The notes under the pieces are model-generated. The model searched no databases. It was not told the DNA's origin and saw only the letters and a list, made by a program, of their open reading frames with translations. Below, one piece after another: positions 23,101-33,795 of a stretch of 64,000 nt of DNA (within the stretch, counting starts at the first letter, position 1; each line of letters begins with the position of its first letter). This DNA comes from Schistocephalus solidus (Eukaryota; Platyhelminthes; Cestoda; Diphyllobothriidea; Diphyllobothriidae). A program made the position numbers and the translations under genes. Where the stretch lies: contig WEDG01006595.1 of NCBI GenBank assembly GCA_017591395.1, positions 80,013 through 144,012 of the forward strand, written 5' to 3'.

Positions 23101-24949
23101 ACATCAGATACTTCTTGGAACAGATGCGGCGAAACGGCCTAAAACTGTCCCAAGGTAACTGGCCTATGAGTGGCCACACAAGGCAAACAGAAGTCGAAAG
23201 TGAGAAAAGAAACTATATTGCGATTATTGCAAAGATAGCCCGCATGCGTCTGGGTCCCTGGCTTACAGCGATCTAAGCATGTATCCTTTAATTTGGAAAC
23301 GCGAAGCCAGTTTAACGATTGAAGCCTAGTCGGCTTTGGTTTGAAATTGATTAGTTCCTCGAACAAAAATCGATAAAGGTCCGAAAACCTGACCCAAAAT
23401 TTCCCTGAATTTGGCTCTATCCCCAAACTTACCCCTAACCCTGACCATAGCCCAAGCTTAAAATGAACCAAAACTATAACCCTAATCTGAAAACAAACCC
23501 TACTTTCCCTGAAAATTAGCGCGAGGGCGACGGAATTAGGGGAGTGGGGTTTCAGAACCGCCTCTCACCCTGGTATTTTCTGCTGGTTTAATTTACCTGA
23601 ACTATATAAAGTGTGAGACACTATACGGTAATACATGGTTTTATCCAGTCGGGTAGCAGGATGTCGGAACGATACGGACTATGGGAAGTGCGTTTTCCTG
23701 TCGATTTAGCTGCCGTCCGCTCGGCGCTTTCAGGGCTGACGACTAGAGGAGCGGCCTTCAGTGAAGGCCTGGCTTCGAAATAAGCAGACGCGGATTTGAA
23801 GAATCTGTAGCTGCGGACTAATCGGTAATCCGGTTAATCGGTTACCTTTGCAATGTTCTTGGTCATAGTGGTACTGTGATAGCCCATGAAGCCGCACTTG
23901 CCACCTACACCAAATATACAAAACCAGGAAACTGTTTCCTGAACGGAGGACGGAGGAGGCAAGCTCCGAATTCGGCAACCAATCACCCCATACATGTCCC
24001 GACAGACGAGTCACGCACATATTAATTTTTCGACGACAGGTGGGGCTATATAGCCAACGCGCCTGTTTAAACCCTAAGAAGGCCAATACGCCGAGATGGT
24101 CAATTTCCTATCAAGCAACAACAGAAACTGAGAACGAGCTTGAAGTGTCGACAGAGCAATAGATTTTACACCGACGGGAAGGCCCACGCGATCCTCTTTA
24201 TTAAAATTGTAGTAGGAACTTACAGCTAGGCGATCGAGTCCGGCAATTGTGCGGGTTGGTAGGCAGCATACTGGATCACACAAAAGTGAAGTCAAGTCAA
24301 AATTAAACGTAGAATCGGATTCACACCATAAATATTCCTCTAGTCTCCGCCCGCAAATCTGAACTAACTAAGTGACTTAAAGAGACCCGATTCCTGTTCA
24401 TCTAAGGAGTCTGAGGCGAAATTTATTATCTTGGGTTTGCCAAAAAATTGATGCTACTGTTCACCTGGACTGGGGCAATTCTGTTCAGAGCTGAAGCTCT
24501 CAGCTTATAGCATGCGATGTACGAGCTTAATGGATTTCCGTCTAAAGATGAATTATTAGGTATTATAACTCACTCAATACGAAGGAAATCGCATATTCAT
24601 TTAATTCTGCTGAACTAACCCTGATTCGTTCTAAATCTGACCATAGTAGTTCAATGAGCACAATCATTTCTCAGACTGCCGTTTCGTTGTCCTTAGATGC
24701 GGCTTTCCTCGTTGTCCTTATTATAACTCTCGCAGAGGGATCTACACAGTCCTGTTTCAAACAGGTGATTTGCTGATGGCTACTATGCCCTTTACATTCC
24801 AATCCTAATTTATTACTTTCACTGGTTTAGTTCTTATTGGGCCAAGGTTTTCGACAGGGGCAAATGTTAAAGCCTGTCAGTTGGTTTAGGTTGACCGACT
24901 TAAAGCAATTGAATAGTGAGAACGCCTCACAGTGGCCGACAGAACAAAA
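20111..24949. other. Unassigned intergenic DNA with one telomere-like patch
   Basis: The region 23400-23510 carries CCCTAACCCTGACC-type words of the telomere-like family. At about 22715-22740 the text CACTGGTTAGAGCACATGCG resembles a tRNA A box, without a convincing B box. ORFs at 21523-21930, 23139-23471 and 23730-24086 have no motif I know. No gene is supported in this 4.8 kb. Confidence 0.4.
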
Positions 24950-25315
24950 CAGTGAAGTCAGCTTAAGGTTAGGTAAATCCCCTGGGTTTACTATGTATCC
25001 TGCGTTTTAGAAGGCTTGTTTTGGTTTTTTATTTCATAGATAATGAAAGTAACACTATGTTAACTACCTTCACATTAAGTTGTTTTATTGTGATATTTGT
25101 TATTTAACTACCTCTCTCTGAGTTGTTTTAGTCTACTTTTAATTATCACGCGCAAGTTCGCTGCTAATGTTGGCTCAAGATAATAAATTTGGCGAAAATT
25201 AATTTAATTTTTATGTTTTCATGCACACTTTCTGCTGGTTTTCCGCGGTTAGGCCCTACCCTGGGGCCAGTGGTGGTTAAAGGTGCTTGCATAACCTACC
25301 GTTGTCCAGTTTAAG
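24950..25315 (+). repeat. Interspersed repeat family A, copy 1
   Basis: It aligns by eye with 28490-28885. Shared blocks are AA(T/A)CCCCCTGGGTT..TAT, GG(C)TTGTTTT, TTTATTGTGA(T/C)ATTTG, TTTAATTTT..ATGT.TTC, CACACTTTCTGCTGGT, CGCG(G/T)T.(A/G)GGC(C), and CATAACCTACCGTTGTC. Neither copy has coding capacity. Many substitutions and indels make it old. Confidence 0.6.
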
Positions 25316-25494
25316 AAGGGAGTCCAGACCTGATATCGGGGTGTTCGAAACTGCTACCACAATCAGACACGTAATCCCTCAGTAAAAATGTTCACTTCTG
25401 CCCCTCCAGGGATCAAACATCACAGTTTGATCAAATCTGCAAACTTCGAGGAGGGCTTTCGATTCTCGGGACCACTCAGTATTTAGATGGAAAA

Positions 25495-25690
25495 ATTCGG
25501 CCCAGTAAGACACGGGAATAGGAACCCTCCTAACTGACAGTATAGGTATCCTTTGCGTTAACTTTCAGTTATATGTAATATTTACATATTACAGTGTCCA
25601 ACCGTAACTATAACACGAACCCTCACCCTCAACTTGGACATTGAAAAGAGGCCCCCAGGATAGTGGGGTGTTCATATTTTCGTGTCCCGC
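25495..25690 (+). repeat. Telomere-like-core repeat, fragment
   Basis: GACACGGGAATAGGAACC at about 25508 is the family's marker block. It is followed by CGAACCCTCACCCTCAAC-type words (25610-25650). A reverse-oriented TATTTTCGTGTCCCGCC lies at 25675-25690, suggesting that family ends can face each other. Confidence 0.55.
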
Positions 25691-28489
25691 CATCGCTCAC
25701 ATTGGCAACAGAGCTCTCTTATAGTCGAATACTTGTGGAGTAAAAGGAAGGGGAGACAACCTAGACACCTCAATAAAAAAAAACCACGTGACAAACACCC
25801 AGACAACTGCAGTACATCAAAAATAGCATAAAACAGAAAATCCACACGACAGAGGGGGCCGGGGTGTCAGACCTTGCGGATGTTTAGTTGAGTTGCATTT
25901 ACTTGGTAATCTAGCGTTGTGAAAATAGCAGACGCGGCTTGAGTCGTCCATCACACACAGCTAGATAACCAAAGAATAGCAACTGAACATTCCCTAGGAA
26001 ACAGACGCGTAAAAAATTTTACTGTACGTACTTACCTATGTCGGGCAGCGAATAGGCAGAAATTGGCGGACTGAAAAGTGGACGCGTTTACGCACTGAAA
26101 TAGATAATCCAAAGCGTAGGAGAAAAAAAATAACAGTATAAACAGCTGCGAAGTGTTGTGGCCCGAGATGAGTGGGGGTATTGATAAGGCGCAGGCCAAA
26201 GATCCAATAACATGCCGGTGACAAGCGCTTGTCATGTGCCAGCGACGCCAAACACGCGCTACTTAGAGTTGCTGTCAGTCGCAGCCCTCGAGTGTAAATA
26301 CGAGTAAACTGTAAGGTCCCGGGAGCTGATTGGTCCAGGTGCATGAAAATGGCAAGCCACGCACTGGCGCGGCGCTGTATCGAAAACTCAGCCAATAGCA
26401 AACTGACACGGTGTGCGTCCCTAGGTAGAGGGGGGGAGCTCGTATTGTGCCACCATAGCGCATTCACCCCGGACCACCCTGTCATCCACTCCTTCAGCAA
26501 ACCCCTTAATGAGGTCCTTCAGGGTACGAACCTGGTCTACAGGTCGGCGACACCGCTCCTCTACGGGGATTCATCGTAAACCGCAGTTCTCCCTCTTCTT
26601 ATTGAAGAGTACAGTAAGCGTTCTAAAAGAAAGTTTATTGTGAGGCTGTACCAGACCTTTTTCAATAAACTTGCTTTGAATGAAATACAGTAAGCTCCGC
26701 AAGCTGACCACAAAAACTTCATTTTCTGGAAGATAAGGGCACGCAGAGGAACCTTAGGAATCCATTGTCACGGTTATGGGAATCGAAAGTCTTTTCAATG
26801 TAGTAGGACTGTGAAAACTTACCATTAGACACTAAGCGTTTGAATACGGACCACAGGCTTGTCCACTCTACTATTAGCGCGCCTCAAATGAGAATCATAA
26901 TCCATTTAGTTCACTGGAACCTCTGCCTTCGTCTTTAGTCGCCACCTCGCACAACTGCAGTTCTCTAAGGCTATGAAGAACGGTAATTTTGTTATCTTGA
27001 CAAAATGTCTAGAGTTCAGTCGGTATCCGTTCTCCGAGCACTTAACGGTGTACTGTGTGTTTAGATCTTATAGGTCAGGGATTTACAGCGCTTCTTACAA
27101 AGACCTCCATGTTCTGTCTATTTTAGTTTACATGACTGATGATCTAAGTACACATGCGAACTTGTCCTTGGTCGACCTCTTCGGCTGAAAGACCACATCG
27201 TGTGTAGTCCGAGACATTTGATTGCCGTACCTAGCGATGGACAACTCATGCCCCAGGGGTATAGAACGAGACTCGTGGGTTACTATCACACTCAAACTGC
27301 CAGATCTGGAGGCTGTTAAAAAATCTCCTTGTCCTCTACACCCCCAAGAAAACTGACGACTGTCGTCAAAGGCTATAGGTAAAATTTTGGTAGCACAAGT
27401 GAAACCATAGAACTCACCGCCGGCGCACGAGATGGAGGTAGCCGCAGTGCGACTCCCAAAGACATGATCTGACTGTGTAAGTCCGTGTACAATCCACTTC
27501 TTGTACTCAGTTCTTTCGAAAATCACACCCCGCTTCTAATTGGGCAGGCAGCGTGCATGCATGTCTCTGCCTGTCAGGTTGCCTTTACGTCCGTAGGGGG
27601 GTAGCCCGAACCAATAAAGTTAAGGCACCAATGAAACTGCTCCACGAATCAGGCTCTGATTCGTTACTATTAATTAATTGCCCTCTTAGCGTGGCACTTG
27701 TCAGGGGGGTTTATTTTTGCACGGCGTGTCTTCAGACGGACAGAGATGGCAACTGGTGGTTTGGTCAGGTGAGCGTGCGTGAGCGAGCCTAAGGTCACGC
27801 TTGTAGTGGTGGGACTGTGGCCTGTCGAAATGGCTAGCCATGCTGATGTTAGGTGGGTAAACAGTGGTGTGAATGTGGCCAACAGCAAGTTCTCAAGCTG
27901 TCCTTTTCGGACCGGTGGTGAATCTGTGGAGACTGTTGTAATAGCGAATAACTGGATTTGCCGCTCCCTAGGACTCCAACCACAGAAAAGTTTACACTCT
28001 TTCAACAGGGTCTAGAATGAAGGACCCATACGCAGAAACATCGAGAAACTTTAGTTTACTGGAAGCTAGGAATTGGTTTCATGGTGGTATAGGATAGACG
28101 GTTGACTAGATTGGGATTATATGCAATCGGTAGAAGTCCTCGATTCCACGATAATTTCTGCCGTCGTCCAAGCTCGGACAGTAACCTCACTAAAACCGGC
28201 TGAACGTTAATTATTTTCGTGCTGGTCTGTGTCGACCGACTCGGTTGGAGGGTCTTATTCAGAAAAAGAAATTTCAACTATTTTTTATTCGAAAGTACGC
28301 TTTGAGCTGCGATCCGTTTGTTCGTCGATGCGGGGCTATCTGCGGGAATGCCTATCTCTATTTTAACTTGCAATCAGACGCCAAGCCGATAAGTATATGG
28401 CACGAATTGTTAAATCTTATGGCACCGTTATCGAAATATATTCCATTTTTATGGATAGGAAAAAGGGTGTGTTTGAGGTTGATCCATTG
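25691..28489. other. Unassigned intergenic DNA; possible old repeat pair at 26230-26420 and 27780-27910
   Basis: Two stretches share AAATGGC(A/T)AGCCA.GC...GGCC(A)A(T/C)AGCAA words. Their minus-strand readings share LLLA.F ... SAWLAI. This may be an old repeat. ORFs at 26036-26500, 27128-27526 and 27670-28005 lie here and have no recognised domain. Confidence 0.35.
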
Positions 28490-28885
28490 TTATATGCGGA
28501 AAACGGTAAACCCCCTGGGTTCTATATTCCTAGCTAACTACTACATGTATTTTACAAGGCCAGGTTTGTTTTATCATTTCATAGTTATGGGAAGTAACCC
28601 TCTGAGTATTAACAACTACATTCCTACAACCACATTAACAGTGTTATTTATTGTGACATTTGATGTCCGAATACCTTTTATTTATTGAGAGTTGCTTTCT
28701 GTTTATTTGTACACTACCACGCTCAATTTCGTCACTATATATATAAACCCAGAAGAATAAACTAGGCGGAGACTTATTTAATTTTATGTCTTCTTGCACA
28801 CATTTCTCTGCTGGTCCGCGTTGGGGCCCCACTCCTATTTCCAACATTTCCGTTTTACACGAGCTCACATAACCTACCGTTGTCG
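28490..28885 (+). repeat. Interspersed repeat family A, copy 2
   Basis: This is the second copy of the 24950-25315 family, ending at the shared CATAACCTACCGTTGTC. The 147-codon plus ORF at 28245-28688 overlaps it and is AT-rich with no motif. I regard it as accidental. Confidence 0.6.
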
Positions 28886-29821
28886 GGAAAAATTACCGAA
28901 ATAATTCCTGTACAAAGACATGATGATTTACCGCAATTTAGCATCCACCTGCGACGTTATGTCAAGATATTTGACACAGGTAGTAGCTAAGAGATCAAAC
29001 ACACATTTTGCTGGTTTACTGGCAATGACTACTACAGTTGATCGGGGTTCCAGTTATGAAGTAATATATGTGTTAATTGTGTCAACCAAGCGAATTTTTA
29101 AAAAATCCAATTTTATAAGAAGCTGAAGATATATACTCTACCCGAAGTATTATCAGAAATTGTCTGTTAATTGAAATTGACCCGGTTATTGGCTGAACTT
29201 TTCACACATCAAAATGAGTATCTAGTAAATAGGTTACCATATTTGCAGCATAGCTACAGGGTGGGAGGGTCATTTACCGATCAGGTTACGGAACGCGTTC
29301 ATCTCGCCGCGTCTTGGAGTTTAACCTAGAGTCCTATTGGGAAGCCAAATAGCAAAGAGTAATAATTTAAAATGACTAACGATAAAGACTCTGGACACTT
29401 GGATGGAATGTAGCATTTATTGCATAGCGTATACTTTACTCGTAATATAATATTGTGCTCGTATGTTTTATGAAATTATTACGTAGCACACAATTATGCA
29501 GTATATATATATATATATGTTATGTGAAGGGGTATTTCTGTAAGAACACCAGGTATAGCTGACTTCTATCAACGGTTGCCAGGAGCTGCAGCCGACGCTT
29601 TGTAAGAACTCTCCTTAGCGAATGCCACATTCGCCTGGGAAAAAGAGCCGGGAACTCGAAAGGTTAAAGCAGCATGTGTAGCATACCGGTAGAGTGAAAC
29701 ATTGAGTAACCTACAGCGCTGGATCACGATTACGGTGAATGACTGGCGAGAGGAGAATAGAGTGCAACTCCCGAACAAAATGAATAGCATAAGTCAAGCC
29801 CGTCGTCCAAACTGCTGACAA
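28886..29821. other. Unassigned intergenic DNA, small (TA)n at 29499-29518
   Basis: No gene is supported. The last 250 bases before 29822 could be the decayed N-terminal part of the Penelope-like element, but I could not match any motif there. Confidence 0.4.
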
Positions 29822-30241
29822 ATGACCAGAGTAAAGTGGTTCAAGAAGAATCTGACTACAACACAGGAGATGGCCATTCGGAGGATTTTTATCGCTGCAT
29901 TTGAATCGACACTGTTAAAGATAAAGACCACAGAAGACTGTTGGACATTGATTTTCCAGCGAGTCACATCTCCCATTATATCCCACAGACCACGTCGACA
30001 CCTCCTCTCGGCTGAGGAGAAGGTCATTAATGAATTAACGAGGGACGATGGAATTGTGATTGTTTCAGCAGACAATCGGCGAGCGACCGTGGACTTGGAC
30101 AAATCGGAGTACACAGCAAAAGGAGAGGAGCTACTCAACGATAGCCAGTCATACAAAGTCGTCGTCTCTGCCCCCATAGAAACATACTCATTGCAAAAGC
30201 AAAAAGAGCCTGAATGTAATGAAGAACCAAGAGGACAAATT
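29822..30241 (+). pseudogene. Penelope-like RT, N-terminal fragment (140 codons)
   Basis: This is the longest uninterrupted piece. Residues 63-98 (SAEEKVINELTRDDG, then IVIVSADNRRATVDLDKSEY) match the RT entry region typical of Penelope-like elements, where the usual form is ADKGRATVV. The Lys-Gly is Asn-Arg here. It ends in a TGA before the next conserved peptide FYGLPK, which resumes in another frame at 30279. Confidence 0.8.
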
Positions 30242-30278
30242 TGAAAAGGATTAGCGACAAGATGCTGCCATATAACAT

Positions 30279-31064
30279 TTCTACGGTCTACCAAAATGAC
30301 ACAAGTCAAGCGTTCCCTGACGGCCTATTGTTGCACTGAAAGACAAACCTACCCACGGACGCGTTAAATGGCCTGTCAAGGACTTAAAAAACTTGATGGC
30401 TCAAACTGCACGACGGTATCCTCAACCCACTTCCTGAAAAAAACTCAAAGGCATAACGATAGTCCCCCGACAAAATAATGCTATTCCTTTGATGTCGTCT
30501 CTCTTTTCCCTTCTCTCCCTAAATAATTGTCCAGAGAGTAATCGGTGACTTACTAAAGCGAAGGTACGATGAAGAAAGAAAACCAGTTAAAAGGAACCAG
30601 CCGATGGAGCTACTGGACTAGTGTTTAGGCGCACACTTCACATTTAACGGTCAGGTTTACGAGCGAATCCAGGGGACCCCGAGGGGCTCCCCGATTTCTC
30701 GCTACATGGTTCAGGCGGTATCATAGGAACTGGAGATTCGGATAATTCAATCTTACCAGCCAAGATTATGGCTGTGCTACGTGCACAACACCTTTTTCAT
30801 CCTGCGTCGAGACTCCGTCTTCCCCCAAATGCAATTTATAATGGAGGAAAAAGAGATGGAGAAATTCCTTTCCAATTGCCTAGACAGGAAGGCGGAGTCC
30901 TGCGGACTGTTGCCTTTCGAAAGGCGACAAACACGACAAAATCATCCACCGCAACATCCCTGTGGCACAAATGCAGTTACGTTCACACACTCTTTCTACG
31001 CATCACAGAGCCCGAGAAGCTGCGAGCGCGTGAATCGCTATGGCAGGCCTTCCTCTCCAATTGA
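30279..31064 (+). pseudogene. Penelope-like RT core, multiply frameshifted
   Basis: Motif A (SFDVVSLFPSLP) keeps its catalytic Asp. Motif B (GTPRGSPIS) is recognisable. Motif C reads YVHN where a functional RT has YVDD, so both catalytic Asp of this motif are lost. The three motifs start in three different frames (30485, 30673, 30774). The frame at 30768-31064 continues into a thumb-like FRKATNT segment in one register, with the motif-C frame alongside it. Confidence 0.82.
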
Positions 31065-31245
31065 TACTCCCGTAGCTTTATAAACAAATGTTTGCCCCAA
31101 GGGCACACAAAGACCGACGGGGAGCATAAACAAAATCCCGCTAGTTTGCATGTCCAACTCTACGTGAGCGACATCTCGGGGGCCACTGAATGCACGCTCA
31201 CCGACCAGAGGTCGCTATCCGCGCCGCTTGCGCCCTAAACAAATA

Positions 31246-31509
31246 AGTGATAATCACATCGTCTGAACTCTGACCGTGGATCCTGAACGCAAATACCCCA
31301 TCGAAAGAAACAAACGACTCAAAACCTCTCGTTGGTGCTGGTTGCACCTTTCTTTCTGGAGCGCACGTCCAAAAGTATGATGACGGTATGCTGGAATCAT
31401 TTTTTCAACCACGAGGAGCATCGTGCGACGGCCACCAGGTCTGCCGCGGAGCATCAATGACCATCTCATGACCCAAGTCCTACCTCTTCGCTGGAAAAAG
31501 TTTTTCACT
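31246..31509. other. Junction between the Penelope-like relic and an RTE-ZnF relic
   Basis: No landmark from either element could be placed here, and the true boundary is not visible. The minus ORF 31254-31508 shows no motif. Confidence 0.35.
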
Positions 31510-32950
31510 CGTCAGAGCCTATGACGCAATGGAGTCAACCGCGGGACGGCATCCACTCTACCGCTCTGGTGGTATTCGATCGGACCTGGTCTAACAGGAA
31601 CTGAGGGAGATTCAAAACACTTGAATGATTCACATGGCTGAAGCAATACAAGAGTGCGCAGAGCGTCCTCGCGTTCATCAAGGTTATTTGCATTCCCCAT
31701 ACCAAGAGGACTGCGACGTTGTTCAGTCCCGGCGTAAAATTCTAAAATTTTGGAGAGATGGGCTAGGCAGTTCAGAAGTGTCCCCAGTTGTCCATCTATA
31801 TTATCCGATGAAACTATCAACAAATCCCTTCCAATGGATACCAACGCAGGCTTCAACCATCCGCCCTCTCTGGGCGAGGCAACCAAAGTTGTATGCCACA
31901 TGTCCTGTGGCAAAACCGGGAGCTGATAAATTCCAGCGAAAATTTACAAGTTTCAGGGCTCTCAACTCATGAATGAGTTCATTTCGCTATTTCGAGAGAT
32001 GGCGATACGAGGACAAATCCCTCACAACTTCAAGATCGTCGCCATCATCATTTTCTACAATCGCAAGGACATCAGGAGCCATGCAATAACGACATAGACA
32101 TCTACCTTCGCAAAATCGCAGGAAGGATATTCGCCGACGTGGGCAAACTCGTCTACCATTCAAGAGATATCGAGACCGACTCGAAACTGTCCACAGTGTC
32201 TGCAAAGGTTGCCAGGTCTTCGGGCCGGTCGTAGCAGTCAGTTTGAAATAACCGTGACTCTCACTTGAACATGGAATTGAAGATTGATCGAGTCGCCAAC
32301 CTGAAGAAGGTCCTTATAAGACGAAGACATGGACAATTAATGAAATTCAAGCATGGAAACTCAACCATTTCCACCTCAACCTCCTTCGCAAGATACAAAA
32401 GCTAAATTGCTAAGAGAGGTCCCTTGAGAGGGAAGTCCTGGAAAGAACAGACATCCTCGTTATCCACACCATCCGGAGGCAGGTGCAGTTGTGATGGAGC
32501 AAACATGTCGTGAGGAGGGATGACGAACATCTGCCCAAGTGACGTCGCTACTGATGCTCTCAGACAAGGCGCACAAAGGTGTCGTTGTAAGGACACCCTA
32601 AGTACTTCCCTCAGGCACCTGCGTATCAATCCTGTGACCTGGGAAGACTGTGCTCGGAGCCAATAAGCGTAGCGCATTGTTATACGAACCGTATGTGCAA
32701 TCTGCGAAGACTATCCCATAGAAGAGCCCAGTACAAAATTGAGGGGGTGCCAATGTCAAATGTGTCTTGAATCAAGGCCACAAACCCCCAACAGCTACCA
32801 ACATACCACGTTACAAACGTCACGACAGCTCACCGCCGACCGCCCCACCAACAATTTGGAAGAAAAACAGTCTACCTATCCTTATGTCCTCGCCAATACC
32901 ACCAGTCGCCACTGCGTCCTATTCGCAGCCAGTGAAAAGGAAAGGTAATC
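31510..32950 (+). mobile_element. RTE-ZnF relic, plus strand, very decayed
   Basis: Colinear peptides match copies 1 and 2 across changing frames. ELREIQ with MIHMAEAIQECA (about 31600-31660) matches LREMQ..MIRKAEEIQGYA. FIKVICIPHTKRTATLFS matches AIKAIYGPCIKGSAPLLS. NAGFNHPPSLGE matches NNDLDLPPSLPE. LFREMAIRGQIPHNFKIV (about 31990) matches [27 protein letters not shown] follows. [16 protein letters not shown] (about 32360) and EVLERTDILVIHTIRRQVQL match the RT C-terminal region. Motifs A to C cannot be read, and there are many stops. The C-terminal finger region is not recognisable. Confidence 0.8.
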
Positions 32951-33739
32951 CAACCAGCTAAGTGATATTTCCTCACTTGAACTCCAACACGCCCTACTCG
33001 ATGGACGAAAATCAGAATATACTCACGATTCCATGACGTATTTATCGGTCTCGGGCGAGAAAGAAGGGTAAGCTGACCAGAAATTTCTTTCACCGACGCC
33101 CAGTTACAATTCACCGTGGCTGCTTTCCCTAGGAGATTTAACCAAACTGTTGTTAACTCATTCCAACCGGTTGAGCTTTGCAGCAATCCAATCCTACAAA
33201 TGGGATCGCCAAATGGAATGTCGTACACCTTGCATGGAATATCATGCTTGCGTTGGTAAAACACCGACAACTAGCGTTGCACACACATCACACATCCTTT
33301 GCTCTATTATCATACCTCAAGGTGAAGCCATCACAGACAATCATCAAAATAAACAATGCTTACAGGCCTCCATGAAACACAGGCTGAGTAATTCGTTAAA
33401 GTATACAATAATACCTTAATTTGCTTGTGGTATTGAAATTCAGGACTTCACAGATGTATCCCAGCTTTACTGTCATATTCAAGAGAGTAGCTGTGCAGAC
33501 AAGGAGTACCGTTGGCTATGGTTGGGAGAAATAAAGTTAAAGTTAGCAGTTCTAAGGCATTTTACTTACTCATTTGCGAAGAATCCACGGCGCGGAAAGT
33601 AAATCTGTTATCTTATCTGCTTTCAATACCATCTTAGTACAATGAAGGTCCTTGAAATTCTCAAAACATCACAGGGACCATAAAAGTCAATTTGTTTTCA
33701 GGGAATCCTGCATGATCAATCGGTTCTCTAGGCAAACTC
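32951..33739. other. Unassigned DNA
   Basis: ORFs at 32872-33270 (minus) and 33150-33419 (plus) show no motif. Part of this may be decayed RTE-ZnF finger or UTR sequence. Confidence 0.35.
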
Positions 33740-33795
33740 GAGGGCCATCATCCTGTGGAGCACATGGGGGTTCTCGTCGAAATCGACGGTCGAAA
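33740..33795 (+). mobile_element. RTE-ZnF 3'-terminal scrap, plus strand
   Basis: The plus strand reads GTGGAGCACATGG, then TCTCGTCGAAATCGACGGTC, then GAA. This corresponds to the sense-strand 3' end of the family (the reverse complement of 45532-45590 and 51518-51575). It is severely 5'-truncated. Confidence 0.6.

Larger units (their letters stand above)
29822..31245 (+). mobile_element. Penelope-like element relic
   Basis: Penelope-like elements encode an RT related to telomerase, usually followed by a GIY-YIG endonuclease. Recognisable landmarks occur in order on the plus strand but in different frames: LSAEEKVINELTRDDGIVIV (about 30005), SADNRRATVDLDKSEY, FYGLPK (30279-30296), SFDVVSLFPSLP (30485-30520, motif A), FTFNGQVYERIQGTPRGSPI (motif B, to about 30699), CYVHNTFFI (30774-30800, motif C), then KATNT, YSRSFIN and LYVSDISGATE near 31170. 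At least three frame changes and several stops make it inactive. No GIY-YIG domain and no terminal repeats could be seen. Confidence 0.85.

Noticed and set aside
26036..26500. 154-codon minus ORF as a gene
   Set aside because: No motif, overlapping frames on both strands, and partial overlap with a possible repeat.
28245..28688. 147-codon plus ORF as a gene
   Set aside because: It runs into repeat family A, is AT-rich, and shows no recognisable domain.
31625..31972. 115-codon plus ORF as a stand-alone gene
   Set aside because: Its first half matches RTE-ZnF RT sequence (AEAIQECA region) and the match then moves to another frame, so it is a piece of a relic.
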